Below are positions 16,735 through 25,029 of a DNA stretch of 36,105 nucleotides, piece after piece. The translations under genes were made by a program, and so were the position numbers. The notes below the pieces were generated by a model. It had not been told where the DNA came from. It did no database searches and was given only the letters and a program-made list of their open reading frames with translations. Origin of the DNA: Alphaproteobacteria bacterium (lineage in GTDB: Bacteria; Pseudomonadota; Alphaproteobacteria; Rhizobiales; Xanthobacteraceae); NCBI GenBank assembly GCA_026400395.1, contig JAPLPD010000171.1, forward strand, positions 1-36,105. The letters are read 5' to 3'. Numbering within the stretch: position 1 is the first letter of the stretch; each line of letters begins with the position of its first letter.

Positions 16735-17199
16735 TTACTTTTTCTTTCCCTTCGCCGCCGGCTTGACCTTGGCTGCCGGCTTCTTGGCGGCCTTCTTATT
16801 GGCCTTCGGCTTGGTCTCGCCGTCCTCGTCCGTGGCCGGCTTGGCCTTAGGTTCGGGTTTGGGCTTCGGACCTTTGGTCGGCTTCGCGCCTTCGGTCAGG
16901 ATTTCCGAGATCCGGATCAGCACGAAATCCTGGCGATGGCCGCGCTTGCGCCGCGAGTTCTTGCGGCGGCGCTTCTTGAAGGCGATGACCTTCGGGCCAC
17001 GGCCGTGGCTGATGATCTCGGCCGCGACGCTGGCGCCCGCGATCATCGGCGAACCGAGCGTCGGCTTGTCGCCGCCCAGCATGATGACGTCGCCGAGGGT
17101 CACGATGGTGCCCGGCTCGCCCGTAACGCCTTCGACCTTGAGGACCTGATCTTCGGCGACCTTGTACTGCTTACCGCCGGCCTTAATGACTGCGAACAT
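16735..17199 (-). CDS. rplU: 50S ribosomal protein L21 with a long basic C-terminal tail
   Basis: Residues 1-103 are L21: MFAVIKAGGKQYKV, a central VIMLGGD, AFKKRRRKNSRRKRGHRQ and FVLIRISEI. L21 binds 23S rRNA near L20 and is needed for early 50S assembly. The remaining 50 residues form a low-complexity tail of Lys, Pro and Ala (GAKPTKGPKPKPEPKAK, then repeated KK/PAA units) with a short acidic patch (ATDEDGE). Such tails occur in several alphaproteobacterial L21 proteins. It is the first gene of the rplU-rpmA unit, so its promoter should lie in 17200-17518. Confidence 0.96.
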   Translation of the reverse strand: MFAVIKAGGKQYKVAEDQVLKVEGVTGEPGTIVTLGDVIMLGGDKPTLGSPMIAGASVAAEIISHGRGPKVIAFKKRRRKNSRRKRGHRQDFVLIRISEILTEGAKPTKGPKPKPEPKAKPATDEDGETKPKANKKAAKKPAAKVKPAAKGKKK

Positions 17200-17378
17200 C
17201 GCTTTTTCCCGCGTTCAAACCCAGCGCTCGGAATGTCCGGGCCGGCTTTTTCCAGTCGAAATGTGTGTGGTCACAGGTGCTTAGCACCGTAACAATTCGC
17301 GCGGACCGCGAGGCCCACGCCAATGGCCGAACTTATGAAGCCGGGGGCCATCACTGTCAAGGAAAGGGACCGGCGAAA
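17200..17378. other. Gap upstream of rplU
   Basis: Non-coding; should hold the rplU promoter on the minus strand. I cannot point to a convincing -35/-10 pair. The minus-strand ORF spanning it (17271-17498) arises from the palindromic repeats described next. Confidence 0.4.
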
Positions 17379-17498
17379 GGCCCCGGGAACGGGCCTTCCG
17401 GGGCCGTTTTGGGGGGCCGCTGCCCGGCCGTATGCCGGGCTGAACGCCTTAATCTCTGCGCAAAGCGAGGCATGGATGGCCGGTACAAGCCCGGCCAT
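17379..17498. repeat. Cluster of three palindromes (REP-like element)
   Basis: Three GC-rich inverted repeats follow each other: ggccccgg/ccggggcc (17379-17386 with 17398-17405, then gtttt), gcccggc/gccgggc (17422-17428 with 17434-17440) and atggccgg/ccggccat (17476-17483 with 17491-17498). The last is the atggccggNacaagcccggccat palindrome found scattered in Bradyrhizobium-like genomes, and its reverse strand reads MAGLVPAIHA in translation. They sit between the divergent rplU and hydrolase genes. Confidence 0.7.
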
Positions 17499-17518
17499 GG
17501 CGGTTTACCATTCGTGCC

Positions 17519-18373
17519 ATGACCGACACATCGAATGGCGCCATCATCTTTCGCGGCATGACACGAGCGCAGCTCGACGATGCCTACGACAACGGCAAGG
17601 TGGTTCCCGACGCGGCGGCGCGCCGCGACGCTTGGATCGCGCGCAGCGCTCAGATACGGAACGACAACCCGGAATTGCTCGATCTCGCCTACGGCCCGGC
17701 CGCGCGCAATCGCATTGACGTGTTTCGTTGCGGAAAGGAGCGCGCGCCGCTGTTTGCGTTCATCCATGGCGGATACTGGCAGCGCAACCACAAGGATCTG
17801 TTCGCCTGCATGGCGGAGGGGCCGCTGGCGCGCGGCTGCGATGTCGCCTTGATCGGCTACACGCTGGCGCCGGAGGTCACGTTGACCGAACTCGTCGCCG
17901 AAATCCACGCCGCCATCCGCTGGCTGCGCCGTGAGGGGCCTGGGCGCGGCTTCGGTACGGGCAAGCTTGTGGTTTCCGGCTGGTCGGCGGGCGGGCACCT
18001 CACCGCATCGGCGCTGCCGCTGGATGAGGTCGATGCGGGACTGGCGATCAGCGGCATCTACGACGTGGAGCCGTGCCGGCTGAACTATCTGAACGACAAG
18101 CTGCGTCTCACAGCTACGGAGGCCGAGGCGATGAGCCCGATCAGGCACTTGCCGCAGCGTAGGACGCCGCTGACCGTCGCGTTCGGCACTGGCGAGTTGC
18201 CGGAGTTGCAGCGGCAGTCGCGCGAGTATCATCGGGCGCGGCAGGACGCCGGATTGCCGGGTGTTCTGCGCCCGCTCGAATCGCACAACCATTTTTCCAT
18301 CATGGACGAATTGACCTCGCCCCAGGGCCGGCTTACCGCGGCGGTCAACGACCTCATTGTCGCCCTTCGCTAA
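17519..18373 (+). CDS. Alpha/beta hydrolase (kynurenine-formamidase/esterase-like)
   Basis: The 284-residue cytoplasmic protein carries the HGGYW oxyanion motif (83-87), the nucleophile Ser156 in GWSAGGHL, an acidic residue near 226 (FGTGELPELQRQS) and the catalytic His258 in SHNHFSIM. This arrangement is typical of HSL-related and animal-type kynurenine formamidase-like hydrolases. It would hydrolyse an ester or formamide; the substrate is not evident. The start at 17519 gives the family-like MTDTS...FRGMTRAQLDDAY. The first of five Bug receptor genes begins 57 bases downstream, so the hydrolase and the receptors probably form one operon, suggesting that it processes a compound the receptors bind or sense. 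Confidence 0.85.
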   Translation: MTDTSNGAIIFRGMTRAQLDDAYDNGKVVPDAAARRDAWIARSAQIRNDNPELLDLAYGPAARNRIDVFRCGKERAPLFAFIHGGYWQRNHKDLFACMAEGPLARGCDVALIGYTLAPEVTLTELVAEIHAAIRWLRREGPGRGFGTGKLVVSGWSAGGHLTASALPLDEVDAGLAISGIYDVEPCRLNYLNDKLRLTATEAEAMSPIRHLPQRRTPLTVAFGTGELPELQRQSREYHRARQDAGLPGVLRPLESHNHFSIMDELTSPQGRLTAAVNDLIVALR

Positions 18374-18430
18374 ATAAAGCAGACTCCCGGTCAACAAGGG
18401 CCAACTCCCGGCATCGACAGGGAGGATCGC

Positions 18431-19408
18431 ATGCGCCATATGCGCATTCTGCTAGTCATTGTCCTGGGCTTGATGCTCGCGCCGAATGCAGGGCATGCGC
18501 AGGATTATCCGTCGCGGCCGATTACGCTGGTGGTGCCGTTCGCGCCCGGCGGCGGCGTCGATCAGATGGCGCGGCTGATCGGCAGCAAGCTGGAGCAGCG
18601 GCTCGGCAAGAGCGTCGTGATCGAGAATAAGCCGGGCGCAGGCTCCATCATCGCCGCGACCTATGTGCAGAAATCGAACCCGGACGGCTACACCCTGCTG
18701 GCGGCGCCGGCACCGACGATGGCGGTGAATGTCGCACTGTACAAAAATCTTCCCTACGATCCGACGACCGACTTTTCGCTGATCGGCCTTCTGTCGGGCA
18801 CGCCCTTCGTGCTCATGGTCAATGTCGATCTTCCGGTGCGCACCGTCCCGGAGTTGATCGCCTATGCCAAAGCTAATCCCGACAAGATGACATTTGCGTC
18901 GGCCGGCCCCGGCGTGCCGCACCATCTGTTCATGGAATTGTTCATGAGCATGACGGGGCTGAAGGCGTCGCATGTGCCCTACCGCGGCAGCCTGCCGGCG
19001 CTCACCGATCTGGTCGCCGGTCACATCCCGATGATGTTTTCTGATCTCGGTCCGGCCACCGGCCTGCTGGAGTCCAAGCGTGTGCGGCCGCTCGGCATCT
19101 CGACCAAAACCCGACATCCGGCGTTCCCCGACATTCCGCCGCTGAGCGAGGCCGGTGTGCCGGGCTACGAGGCAGTGTCATGGCAGGCGATCGCCGCACC
19201 GGCTGCCACCCCGCGGCCGATCCTCGACAAACTGAATGCTGAGATCACCTCGGTGATGGCGATGCCCGAGGTGAAGGAGCAGACGCTCAAGTACGGCTTC
19301 CTGCCGCTCGAGAACCGTTCGGTCGATGGGCTGAAGGACTTCGTGAAGGCGGAGATCGTGCGCTGGGGCAAGGTCGTGCGCGACGCCGGCATCGCCGGAT
19401 CGCAATAG
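18431..19408 (+). CDS. Bug/TctC-family periplasmic receptor 3 (array member 1)
   Basis: A 325-residue periplasmic binding protein with a signal peptide (1-23, ending GHA) and mature start QDYPSRPITLVVPFAPGG followed by the conserved Asp45. Further blocks are VIENKPGAGS, PDGYTL, PYDPTTDFSLIG, HVPYRGSLPALTDLVAGH and EAGVPGYEAVSW. The ATG at 18431 has an excellent ribosome site (agggagg, five bases away). It leads a block of five paralogues separated by at most 20 bases. Its C-terminus FVKAEIVRWGKVVRDAGIAGSQ is almost the same as that of the next member, evidence of tandem duplication. Confidence 0.93.
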   Translation: MRHMRILLVIVLGLMLAPNAGHAQDYPSRPITLVVPFAPGGGVDQMARLIGSKLEQRLGKSVVIENKPGAGSIIAATYVQKSNPDGYTLLAAPAPTMAVNVALYKNLPYDPTTDFSLIGLLSGTPFVLMVNVDLPVRTVPELIAYAKANPDKMTFASAGPGVPHHLFMELFMSMTGLKASHVPYRGSLPALTDLVAGHIPMMFSDLGPATGLLESKRVRPLGISTKTRHPAFPDIPPLSEAGVPGYEAVSWQAIAAPAATPRPILDKLNAEITSVMAMPEVKEQTLKYGFLPLENRSVDGLKDFVKAEIVRWGKVVRDAGIAGSQ

Positions 19409-19428
19409 CAATGGCAGGAGAGTTCGCG

Positions 19429-20406
19429 ATGGAACGGTTGCGCCGCGCGGCGTTGATTGGATTGTCTGTGGCGGGCATCGCGACGGGCGCATGGGCGCAA
19501 GACTATCCCTCGCGTCCGCTCACCTTCGTCGTGCCGTTCACGCCGGGAGCGGCGACCGATTTTCTCGCGCGCCTGCTTGGCAAGGAGTTGGAGGATCGCC
19601 TCGGCAAGGCGGTGGTGGTCGAGAATCGTCCGGGCGCCGGCACCAACATCGGGTCCAACTCGGTCGCCAAGGCCGCCCCCGATGGCTACACACTCTTGAT
19701 GGCGACATCGACGCCGATGGCGATCAACGTCACCCTGCACAAGAGCCTGCCGTTCGATCCGACCACTGATTTCGCACCGGTGGCGATGGTGGCGCAAAGC
19801 CCGTTCGTGCTGATCGTGAAGCCGTCGCTGCCGGTGAAAACCGTGCAGGAGTTCATCGCCTACGCCAAGGAACGGCCGGGCCAGCTTTCGTTCGGTTCGG
19901 GCGGGCCGGGTGCGCCCCATCATTTGTTCGCGGAATTGTTCGCCAGCATGACCGGCACCAAGATGACGCATGTCACCTATCGCGGCAGCGTGCCGGCGCT
20001 CAACGACGTCGTCGCCGGGCACATCGACTTTATGTTCTGCGACTTCGCGTCGGCGGTGGGGATGCTGCAAGGCGAGAAGGTGAGGCCGCTCGGCGTGACC
20101 ACCGCGGCGCGCATTCCGGCTTTTCCGAACCTGCCCCCGATCAGCGAGGCGGGCGTGCCGGGTTACGATGTGGCGGCCTGGTTTATGGTGGCGACGACCG
20201 GGAAATCGCCGCCCGCCGCGGTCGACCGGCTGTACCGCGAATTGAAGACGATACTGGCCAAGCCGGAGATCACTGAGCAGATCGCTAAGCAGAGCCTGCT
20301 GCCGATGGATTCGAAAACCGTGCCGCAGATGGAGGCTTTCGTGAAAGCCGAGATCGTGCGCTGGGGCAAGGTTGTGGAACAAGCTGGGATCGCGGGCTCG
20401 CAATAG
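19429..20406 (+). CDS. Bug/TctC-family periplasmic receptor 4 (array member 2)
   Basis: A 325-residue Bug protein: signal peptide MERLRRAALIGLSVAGI..., cleavage near GAWA-QDYPSRP, PFTPGAATD with the conserved Asp, VVENRPGAGTNIG, PDGYTLLMA, LPFDPTTDFAPV, HVTYRGSVPALNDVVAGH and EAGVPGYDVAAW. I start at 19429 because aggag lies eight bases before it; the in-frame ATG at 19411 has no ribosome site of its own. It ends FVKAEIVRWGKVVEQAGIAGSQ, nearly identical to member 1. Confidence 0.92.
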   Translation: MERLRRAALIGLSVAGIATGAWAQDYPSRPLTFVVPFTPGAATDFLARLLGKELEDRLGKAVVVENRPGAGTNIGSNSVAKAAPDGYTLLMATSTPMAINVTLHKSLPFDPTTDFAPVAMVAQSPFVLIVKPSLPVKTVQEFIAYAKERPGQLSFGSGGPGAPHHLFAELFASMTGTKMTHVTYRGSVPALNDVVAGHIDFMFCDFASAVGMLQGEKVRPLGVTTAARIPAFPNLPPISEAGVPGYDVAAWFMVATTGKSPPAAVDRLYRELKTILAKPEITEQIAKQSLLPMDSKTVPQMEAFVKAEIVRWGKVVEQAGIAGSQ

Positions 20407-20425
20407 AGCCGCAGGGGAGGATGGT

Positions 20426-21406
20426 ATGATCGCTTCGCGTTTCGCATCGGCGATGGCCGTTGCTGTGGTGCTGGTTTCGGGATCGGCCCGAGCCGAGGAC
20501 TATCCTTCGCGGCCAATCACGCTGATCCTGCCGCTCGGCGCGGGCGGAGCCATGGACATCCTGGCCCGCGCACAGTTCGAGCCGAAGCTGAAAGATCGAC
20601 TCGGCAAGCCGGTGATCATCGAGAACCGCACCGGCGGCGGCACCGTAATCGCCGCGACCGCGACGGCGAAAGCCGCGCCCGACGGCTACACGCTGTTCTT
20701 TGCGCCGGCCGGCACGCTGACCACCAACGCCACGCTCTACAAGAAGCTGCCGTACGATCCTGCCAAGGACTTCACGCCGATCGCGCTGACATCGTCGGTT
20801 GCATTCGCGCTGGTGGTTCATCCATCGCTGCCGGTCCATTCGGTCAAAGAGCTGGTTCAATACGCAAAGGAACGGCCGGGCCAGCTTTCGTTCGGCTCGA
20901 CCGGCATCGGCGCGACGCCCCACCTGGCCTTCGAGATGCTGATGCGCGAAGCCGGACTGAAAATGACACACGTTCCGTATCGCGGCATGCCGCCGGCGAT
21001 GAACGACGTCATCGGCAATCACATCCAGATGCTGTTCGTCGATCCGTCGATCGCGCCCCCGCTGATCCAGGAAGGCAAGCTCCGCGCGCTCGCGGTGTCG
21101 TCGCGGCAGCGCATCGGCGTGCTGTCCGACGTTCCGACCATGGAGGAGGCGGGCTTTAAGGGCTTCGAGGCGGTGTCCTGGCACATGGTGGTCGGCCCGG
21201 CCGGCATGCCGAAGGACATCGTGGACAAGCTGCACGCTGAATTCCGCCGCATCGCCACGTCCGCGGACTTCAAGGCGCAGGCCGAACGGCAAGGTCTTCT
21301 GGCGATCGATTCGCCGCCGCCGGATGAGCTGAAGAAGTATCTCGAAAAGGAAATCGCGAGCTGGGGCCAGCTCGTCAAAGACGTTGGCATCGCAGGCACG
21401 GAGTGA
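20426..21406 (+). CDS. Bug/TctC-family periplasmic receptor 5 (array member 3)
   Basis: A 326-residue Bug protein: signal peptide ending SARA, mature EDYPSRPITLILPLGAGG and the Asp of AMDILAR, VIIENRTGGG, PDGYTLFFA, LPYDPAKDFTPI, HVPYRGMPPAMNDVIGNH and GFKGFEAVSWH. The ATG at 20426 follows ggggagg; the frame is open upstream to 20372 inside the preceding gene, but those codons are not family-like. Its stop overlaps the GTG start of the next gene (GTGA), so the two are translationally coupled. Confidence 0.92.
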   Translation: MIASRFASAMAVAVVLVSGSARAEDYPSRPITLILPLGAGGAMDILARAQFEPKLKDRLGKPVIIENRTGGGTVIAATATAKAAPDGYTLFFAPAGTLTTNATLYKKLPYDPAKDFTPIALTSSVAFALVVHPSLPVHSVKELVQYAKERPGQLSFGSTGIGATPHLAFEMLMREAGLKMTHVPYRGMPPAMNDVIGNHIQMLFVDPSIAPPLIQEGKLRALAVSSRQRIGVLSDVPTMEEAGFKGFEAVSWHMVVGPAGMPKDIVDKLHAEFRRIATSADFKAQAERQGLLAIDSPPPDELKKYLEKEIASWGQLVKDVGIAGTE

Positions 21407-22389
21407 ATGCGGTGCGCCGAGGGATGGTTTTCGGATTGCTGCTGACACTTGGGCTCACACCGGCGAGCGAAGCGTCAGCGCAGACCTACCCGGCCAAGCC
21501 GATCACGCTTGTCATGCCGTATCCGCCTGGCGGCGGGACCGATGCCGTGGCGCGGATCATCGCGCAGAAATTGGAAAAGCGGCTCGGTCAGCCGGTGATC
21601 TTCGAGTACCGGCCCGGCGCCGGCTCGGCGATCGCGGCGGCCTATGTGGCCCGTCAGCCCGCCGACGGGCTGACCATCCTCTATGCCACCAGCACGACGA
21701 TGGCGATCAACGTCAGCGTGCACAAAGCGCTCTCCTACGATCCGGTCAGGGACTTCGTGCCGATCGCGCTGTTTGCCGTGACCCCGTTCGTGCTGGTGGT
21801 CAACGCGAGTCTGCCGATCCACTCCGTTGCCGAACTGGTGACCTACGCGAAATCCAAGCCGGGCGCATTGAGCTATGCCTCGAACGGCCCCGGCGGGGCC
21901 GCGCACTTGTTTGCCGAGCTGGTCAAGACGACGCTCGGCATCGAAATGACTCATGTGCCGTACAAAGGCAACGCGCCGGCGCTCAACGACGTGGTCGCCG
22001 GACACGTTTCGCTGATGTTTGTCGATCCTTCGGCCTCGGTTCAACTGTTGCGTGAAGGCAAGCTGCGCGCGCTCGGCGTCAGCACGACCAAGCGGTTGTC
22101 GACAGCGCCCGATCTTCCGCCGCTCGCGGAGGTTGGCCTGCCGGGTTACGACGCCGCGAGCTGGCACATGTTCGTGGCGCCTGCGGCGACCCCGAGGCCG
22201 ATCGTTCAGCGGCTCTACTCGGAGATTGACTCCATCATCAAGGAGCCTGACGCCATCGAAGGGATATCAAAGCGCGGCTTCGAGCCGTCCGGCGCCGGAC
22301 CGCCGGACCAATTGGCGCTGTTCGTGCGGAGCGAGATCGAGCGCTGGGGCACGGTGGTGCGCGCGGCCGGCGCCGCAGGCATTGAGTAG
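21403..22389 (+). CDS. Bug/TctC-family periplasmic receptor 6 (array member 4)
   Basis: A 328-residue Bug protein starting with GTG at 21403, overlapping the previous stop by four bases. It has a signal peptide ending EASA, mature QTYPAKPITLVMPYPPGGGTD, VIFEYRPGAGS (Tyr where paralogues have Asn), ADGLTILYA (Leu replacing the usual Tyr of DGYTL), YDPVRDFVPIALF, HVPYKGNAPALNDVVAGH and VGLPGYDAASWH. The two substitutions in usually constant motifs suggest a different ligand pocket; that is an inference. Confidence 0.92.
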   Translation: MNAVRRGMVFGLLLTLGLTPASEASAQTYPAKPITLVMPYPPGGGTDAVARIIAQKLEKRLGQPVIFEYRPGAGSAIAAAYVARQPADGLTILYATSTTMAINVSVHKALSYDPVRDFVPIALFAVTPFVLVVNASLPIHSVAELVTYAKSKPGALSYASNGPGGAAHLFAELVKTTLGIEMTHVPYKGNAPALNDVVAGHVSLMFVDPSASVQLLREGKLRALGVSTTKRLSTAPDLPPLAEVGLPGYDAASWHMFVAPAATPRPIVQRLYSEIDSIIKEPDAIEGISKRGFEPSGAGPPDQLALFVRSEIERWGTVVRAAGAAGIE

Positions 22390-22401
22390 GGTGGGAGCGC
22401 C

Positions 22402-23382
22402 ATGAAAATCCGCGTACGGCTCGCGCTGAGCGCGTCGATGCTGCTGGCGCTCGCGGCTTTACCGGCGTCGGCGCAGGACTATCCCAATCGCGCGGTGACC
22501 ATCGTTGCGCCATCCGCGCCGGGCGGACTCTACAGCCTGTTCGCGCGGCTGATCGGCAGCAAGCTCGAGCAGCGCCTGGGCAAGCCCTTCATCATCGAGA
22601 ACCGGCCGGGGGCGAGCTCGATCGTTGGCATCACATCGGTGATCCGTGGTCCGCACGACGGCTATACGCTGATGATCGGCAACACCAGCGGTCTCGCCAC
22701 CAACGCCGCCTGGCAGAAGAATCTGCCCTACGATCCCATCAAGGATCTGATGCCGATCGCGCTGATCGCGCGGATCCCGGAGGTGCTGGCGGTGAATGCG
22801 GCGCTGCCGGTGCAATCGGTGTCCGATCTCGCCAAGCTCGCCCGGGCCACGCCCGGGGGCCTGAGCTACGGATCGTCCGGCGCCGGCACCGGACAGCATC
22901 TTAGCGGCGTGCTGCTGGCGAGCGTGCTCGGCATTGAGCTGACGCATGTGCCCTACAAGGGAATGTCGCCGGCGATCAACGACGTCGCCGGCGGCCACAT
23001 CCCTTTCATGTTCAGCCCGATCCCGTTTGCGCTGCCGCTCGCCCAGGCGGGCAAGCTTCGGATGCTTGGCGTGACCACCGCCGAGCGGATCGCGGCGATC
23101 CCCGAGGTGGCCCCGCTGACCGAGATCGGCGCGAAGGACTTCGACGCGGTGTCCTGGTTCATGCTGGTGGCGCCGGCCGGCACGCCGCCGGACATCGTCG
23201 CCACGCTTCACCGCGAGGCCGGTTCCATCATCGGTGACGCCGAGGTGCGGGCGGAGTTCGACCGGCTCGGCCTGCTTCCGGTGCAATCGCCGACGCCGGA
23301 TGATTTGAAGCGCTTTGTGGCCACGGAAATTTTGCGCTGGGGCGATATGGTGAAGAAAGCCGGACTCACCGGCTCGCAATAG
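22402..23382 (+). CDS. Bug/TctC-family periplasmic receptor 7 (array member 5), lacking the conserved Asp
   Basis: A 326-residue Bug protein and the last member of the block. Signal peptide ends PASA; mature QDYPNRAVTIVAPSAPGGLYS. Ser45 stands where the other eight receptors in this window have the conserved Asp of PGGxxD. Other blocks are intact: IIENRPGASS, HDGYTLMIG, LPYDPIKDLMPI, HVPYKGMSPAINDVAGGH and KDFDAVSWF. A gggtgggag ribosome site precedes the ATG. Its ligand mode may differ, since the motif containing this Asp contributes to the binding cleft in characterised Bug proteins. No terminator is evident before the tRNA gene. Confidence 0.92.
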   Translation: MKIRVRLALSASMLLALAALPASAQDYPNRAVTIVAPSAPGGLYSLFARLIGSKLEQRLGKPFIIENRPGASSIVGITSVIRGPHDGYTLMIGNTSGLATNAAWQKNLPYDPIKDLMPIALIARIPEVLAVNAALPVQSVSDLAKLARATPGGLSYGSSGAGTGQHLSGVLLASVLGIELTHVPYKGMSPAINDVAGGHIPFMFSPIPFALPLAQAGKLRMLGVTTAERIAAIPEVAPLTEIGAKDFDAVSWFMLVAPAGTPPDIVATLHREAGSIIGDAEVRAEFDRLGLLPVQSPTPDDLKRFVATEILRWGDMVKKAGLTGSQ

Positions 23383-23624
23383 GCCGGCGAAGCGGACCTC
23401 AGAACGTGCAGCGGGCGGCGATACGTCCTGTGTAGCCAATCACGCCGGCGCGCCCGCGAACTTCGCCTTCGGCGTGGGTCGAGGGGGGCCGCTTTCGGCC
23501 GGGAAAGGAGTCCTGGCCGCCGGCTCCAACCCCGAAATGGCCCGAAACCAGCCACCCTTGTTCGGACCGCCGCATTTCGATAGATAGACCGCGCCGTTCT
23601 GCGCCGCGCGACGCTTCAGGTTAC
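23383..23624. other. Gap between the Bug array and tRNA-Ser
   Basis: No gene is supported. A minus-strand ORF here (23440-23718) continues through the tRNA as an antisense artefact and is not a gene. I see no strong terminator. Confidence 0.5.
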
Positions 23625-23714
<90 letters not shown>

Positions 23715-23985
23715 ACATTCTTGAAAAGACTGACGAATTCAGAGTTTTTGCCCCGCTCCATGCGGGCGCCGGCCGGACCTATCGATTTTACTGCCGGGGC
23801 AAAGTATTTGCTCGATGATCAGCCATAAAGCGCCGGAAATCCCGCAGCTTTGCTTGCAGCGTGGTCCTTGTTCGAAAGTCATCGTGATGCGTGAACCTCG
23901 GCTTTCGAATTGCAACGCTGGTGGCCGAAAACAGCCGGACAATTTCAAGGCGTCTGTCGCATAGTAAGGAGTGTGGGAGGCATCC

Positions 23986-24957
23986 ATGAAATGGACGATC
24001 GTTCTGGCCGTTGTCGCCTGTGCCGCGTTGGCTGCCCCCGGCAGCGCTCAGGATCGCTATCCGTCGCGGCCTGTGAAGCTGGTCTTGCCGCAGCCTGCCG
24101 GTGGCGCTGTCGATCTGATCGCGCGGGCGTTGGCCGATCGGCTTAGCCAGCAGATGGGCCAGCCGTTTGTTGTCGAGAACATGCCGGGGGCCAACGGCAG
24201 CCTGGCTGGCGGCAACGTGGCGCGCTCGCCATCGGACGGCTACACGCTGATGATGGCGGTCGATAGCAATCTCGTCATCAATCCGAGCCTCTATCACACG
24301 CTGACCTACGATCCTTTCAAGGACTTCGTGCCGATCGGGATCGTTGCGCGGCTCAACATGGTGCTGGTGGCCAATCCAAGTGTTTCCGCCAACAGCGTCA
24401 AGGAACTGATCGCCTATGCCAAGGCGAACCCCAACAAACTGAACTACGCCGAGATCGGGATCGGCAGCGCCATGCACATGGGCATGGAGCAGTTCAAATT
24501 TATGACCAAGACCGAGATCAATCGCGTGTCCTATCGCGGCACCGCTCCGGCGATCACTGACGTGGTTGCAGGTACGGTTGATCTGATGTTCTCCGGGCCG
24601 CCTTCGGCGAAATCGATGTCTGAGGGCGGTAAGCTCAAAGTGCTGGCGGTCGCGTCACCCGAGCGCATTGCGCTTCTGCCCGACGTGCCGACCGTCGCCG
24701 AAGCTGGAGTGCCGGGCTACACGATGGCGAGCTGGTTCGGTGTTGTGGCGCCGGCGAAAACGCCGACGCCAATAGTTGAGCGCCTGTCTGCCGAGATCAA
24801 GACAGCGGTTAACAACCAAGTCTTCAAGGACCGCATGAAGTCCGTGGGTCTGGAAATCGACGGCGGCTCGCCCGCGGCGATGCTTGAGACCATGCGGTCC
24901 GACACCCAGCGATGGGCCGAACTGATCAAGGCGACTGGCATCACAATCCCGCAATAA
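23986..24957 (+). CDS. Bug/TctC-family periplasmic receptor 8
   Basis: A 323-residue Bug protein: signal peptide MKWTIVLAVVACAALAAPGSA, mature QDRYPSRPVKLVLPQPAGGAVD with the conserved Asp, VVENMPGANGS, SDGYTLMMA, LTYDPFKDFVPIGIV, RVSYRGTAPAITDVVAGT and EAGVPGYTMASWF. The start at 23986 is fixed by gggagg five bases upstream; a GTG at 23971 is in frame but coincides with that ribosome site. The flavin monooxygenase gene follows after 72 bases and is probably co-transcribed, so this receptor may bind the monooxygenase substrate. Confidence 0.92.
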   Translation: MKWTIVLAVVACAALAAPGSAQDRYPSRPVKLVLPQPAGGAVDLIARALADRLSQQMGQPFVVENMPGANGSLAGGNVARSPSDGYTLMMAVDSNLVINPSLYHTLTYDPFKDFVPIGIVARLNMVLVANPSVSANSVKELIAYAKANPNKLNYAEIGIGSAMHMGMEQFKFMTKTEINRVSYRGTAPAITDVVAGTVDLMFSGPPSAKSMSEGGKLKVLAVASPERIALLPDVPTVAEAGVPGYTMASWFGVVAPAKTPTPIVERLSAEIKTAVNNQVFKDRMKSVGLEIDGGSPAAMLETMRSDTQRWAELIKATGITIPQ

Positions 24958-25029
24958 GCACCAATTGCTGGCCGGGCCGCTCGCATCACCAAGGGTGTCG
25001 CGGCCGCCATTTCACAAGGGCACACACAA

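Noticed and set aside
17271-17498. Minus-strand ORF starting MAGLVPAIHASLC
   Set aside because: Arises from the palindromic repeat; the MAGLVPAIHA start is a recurring false ORF in this group.
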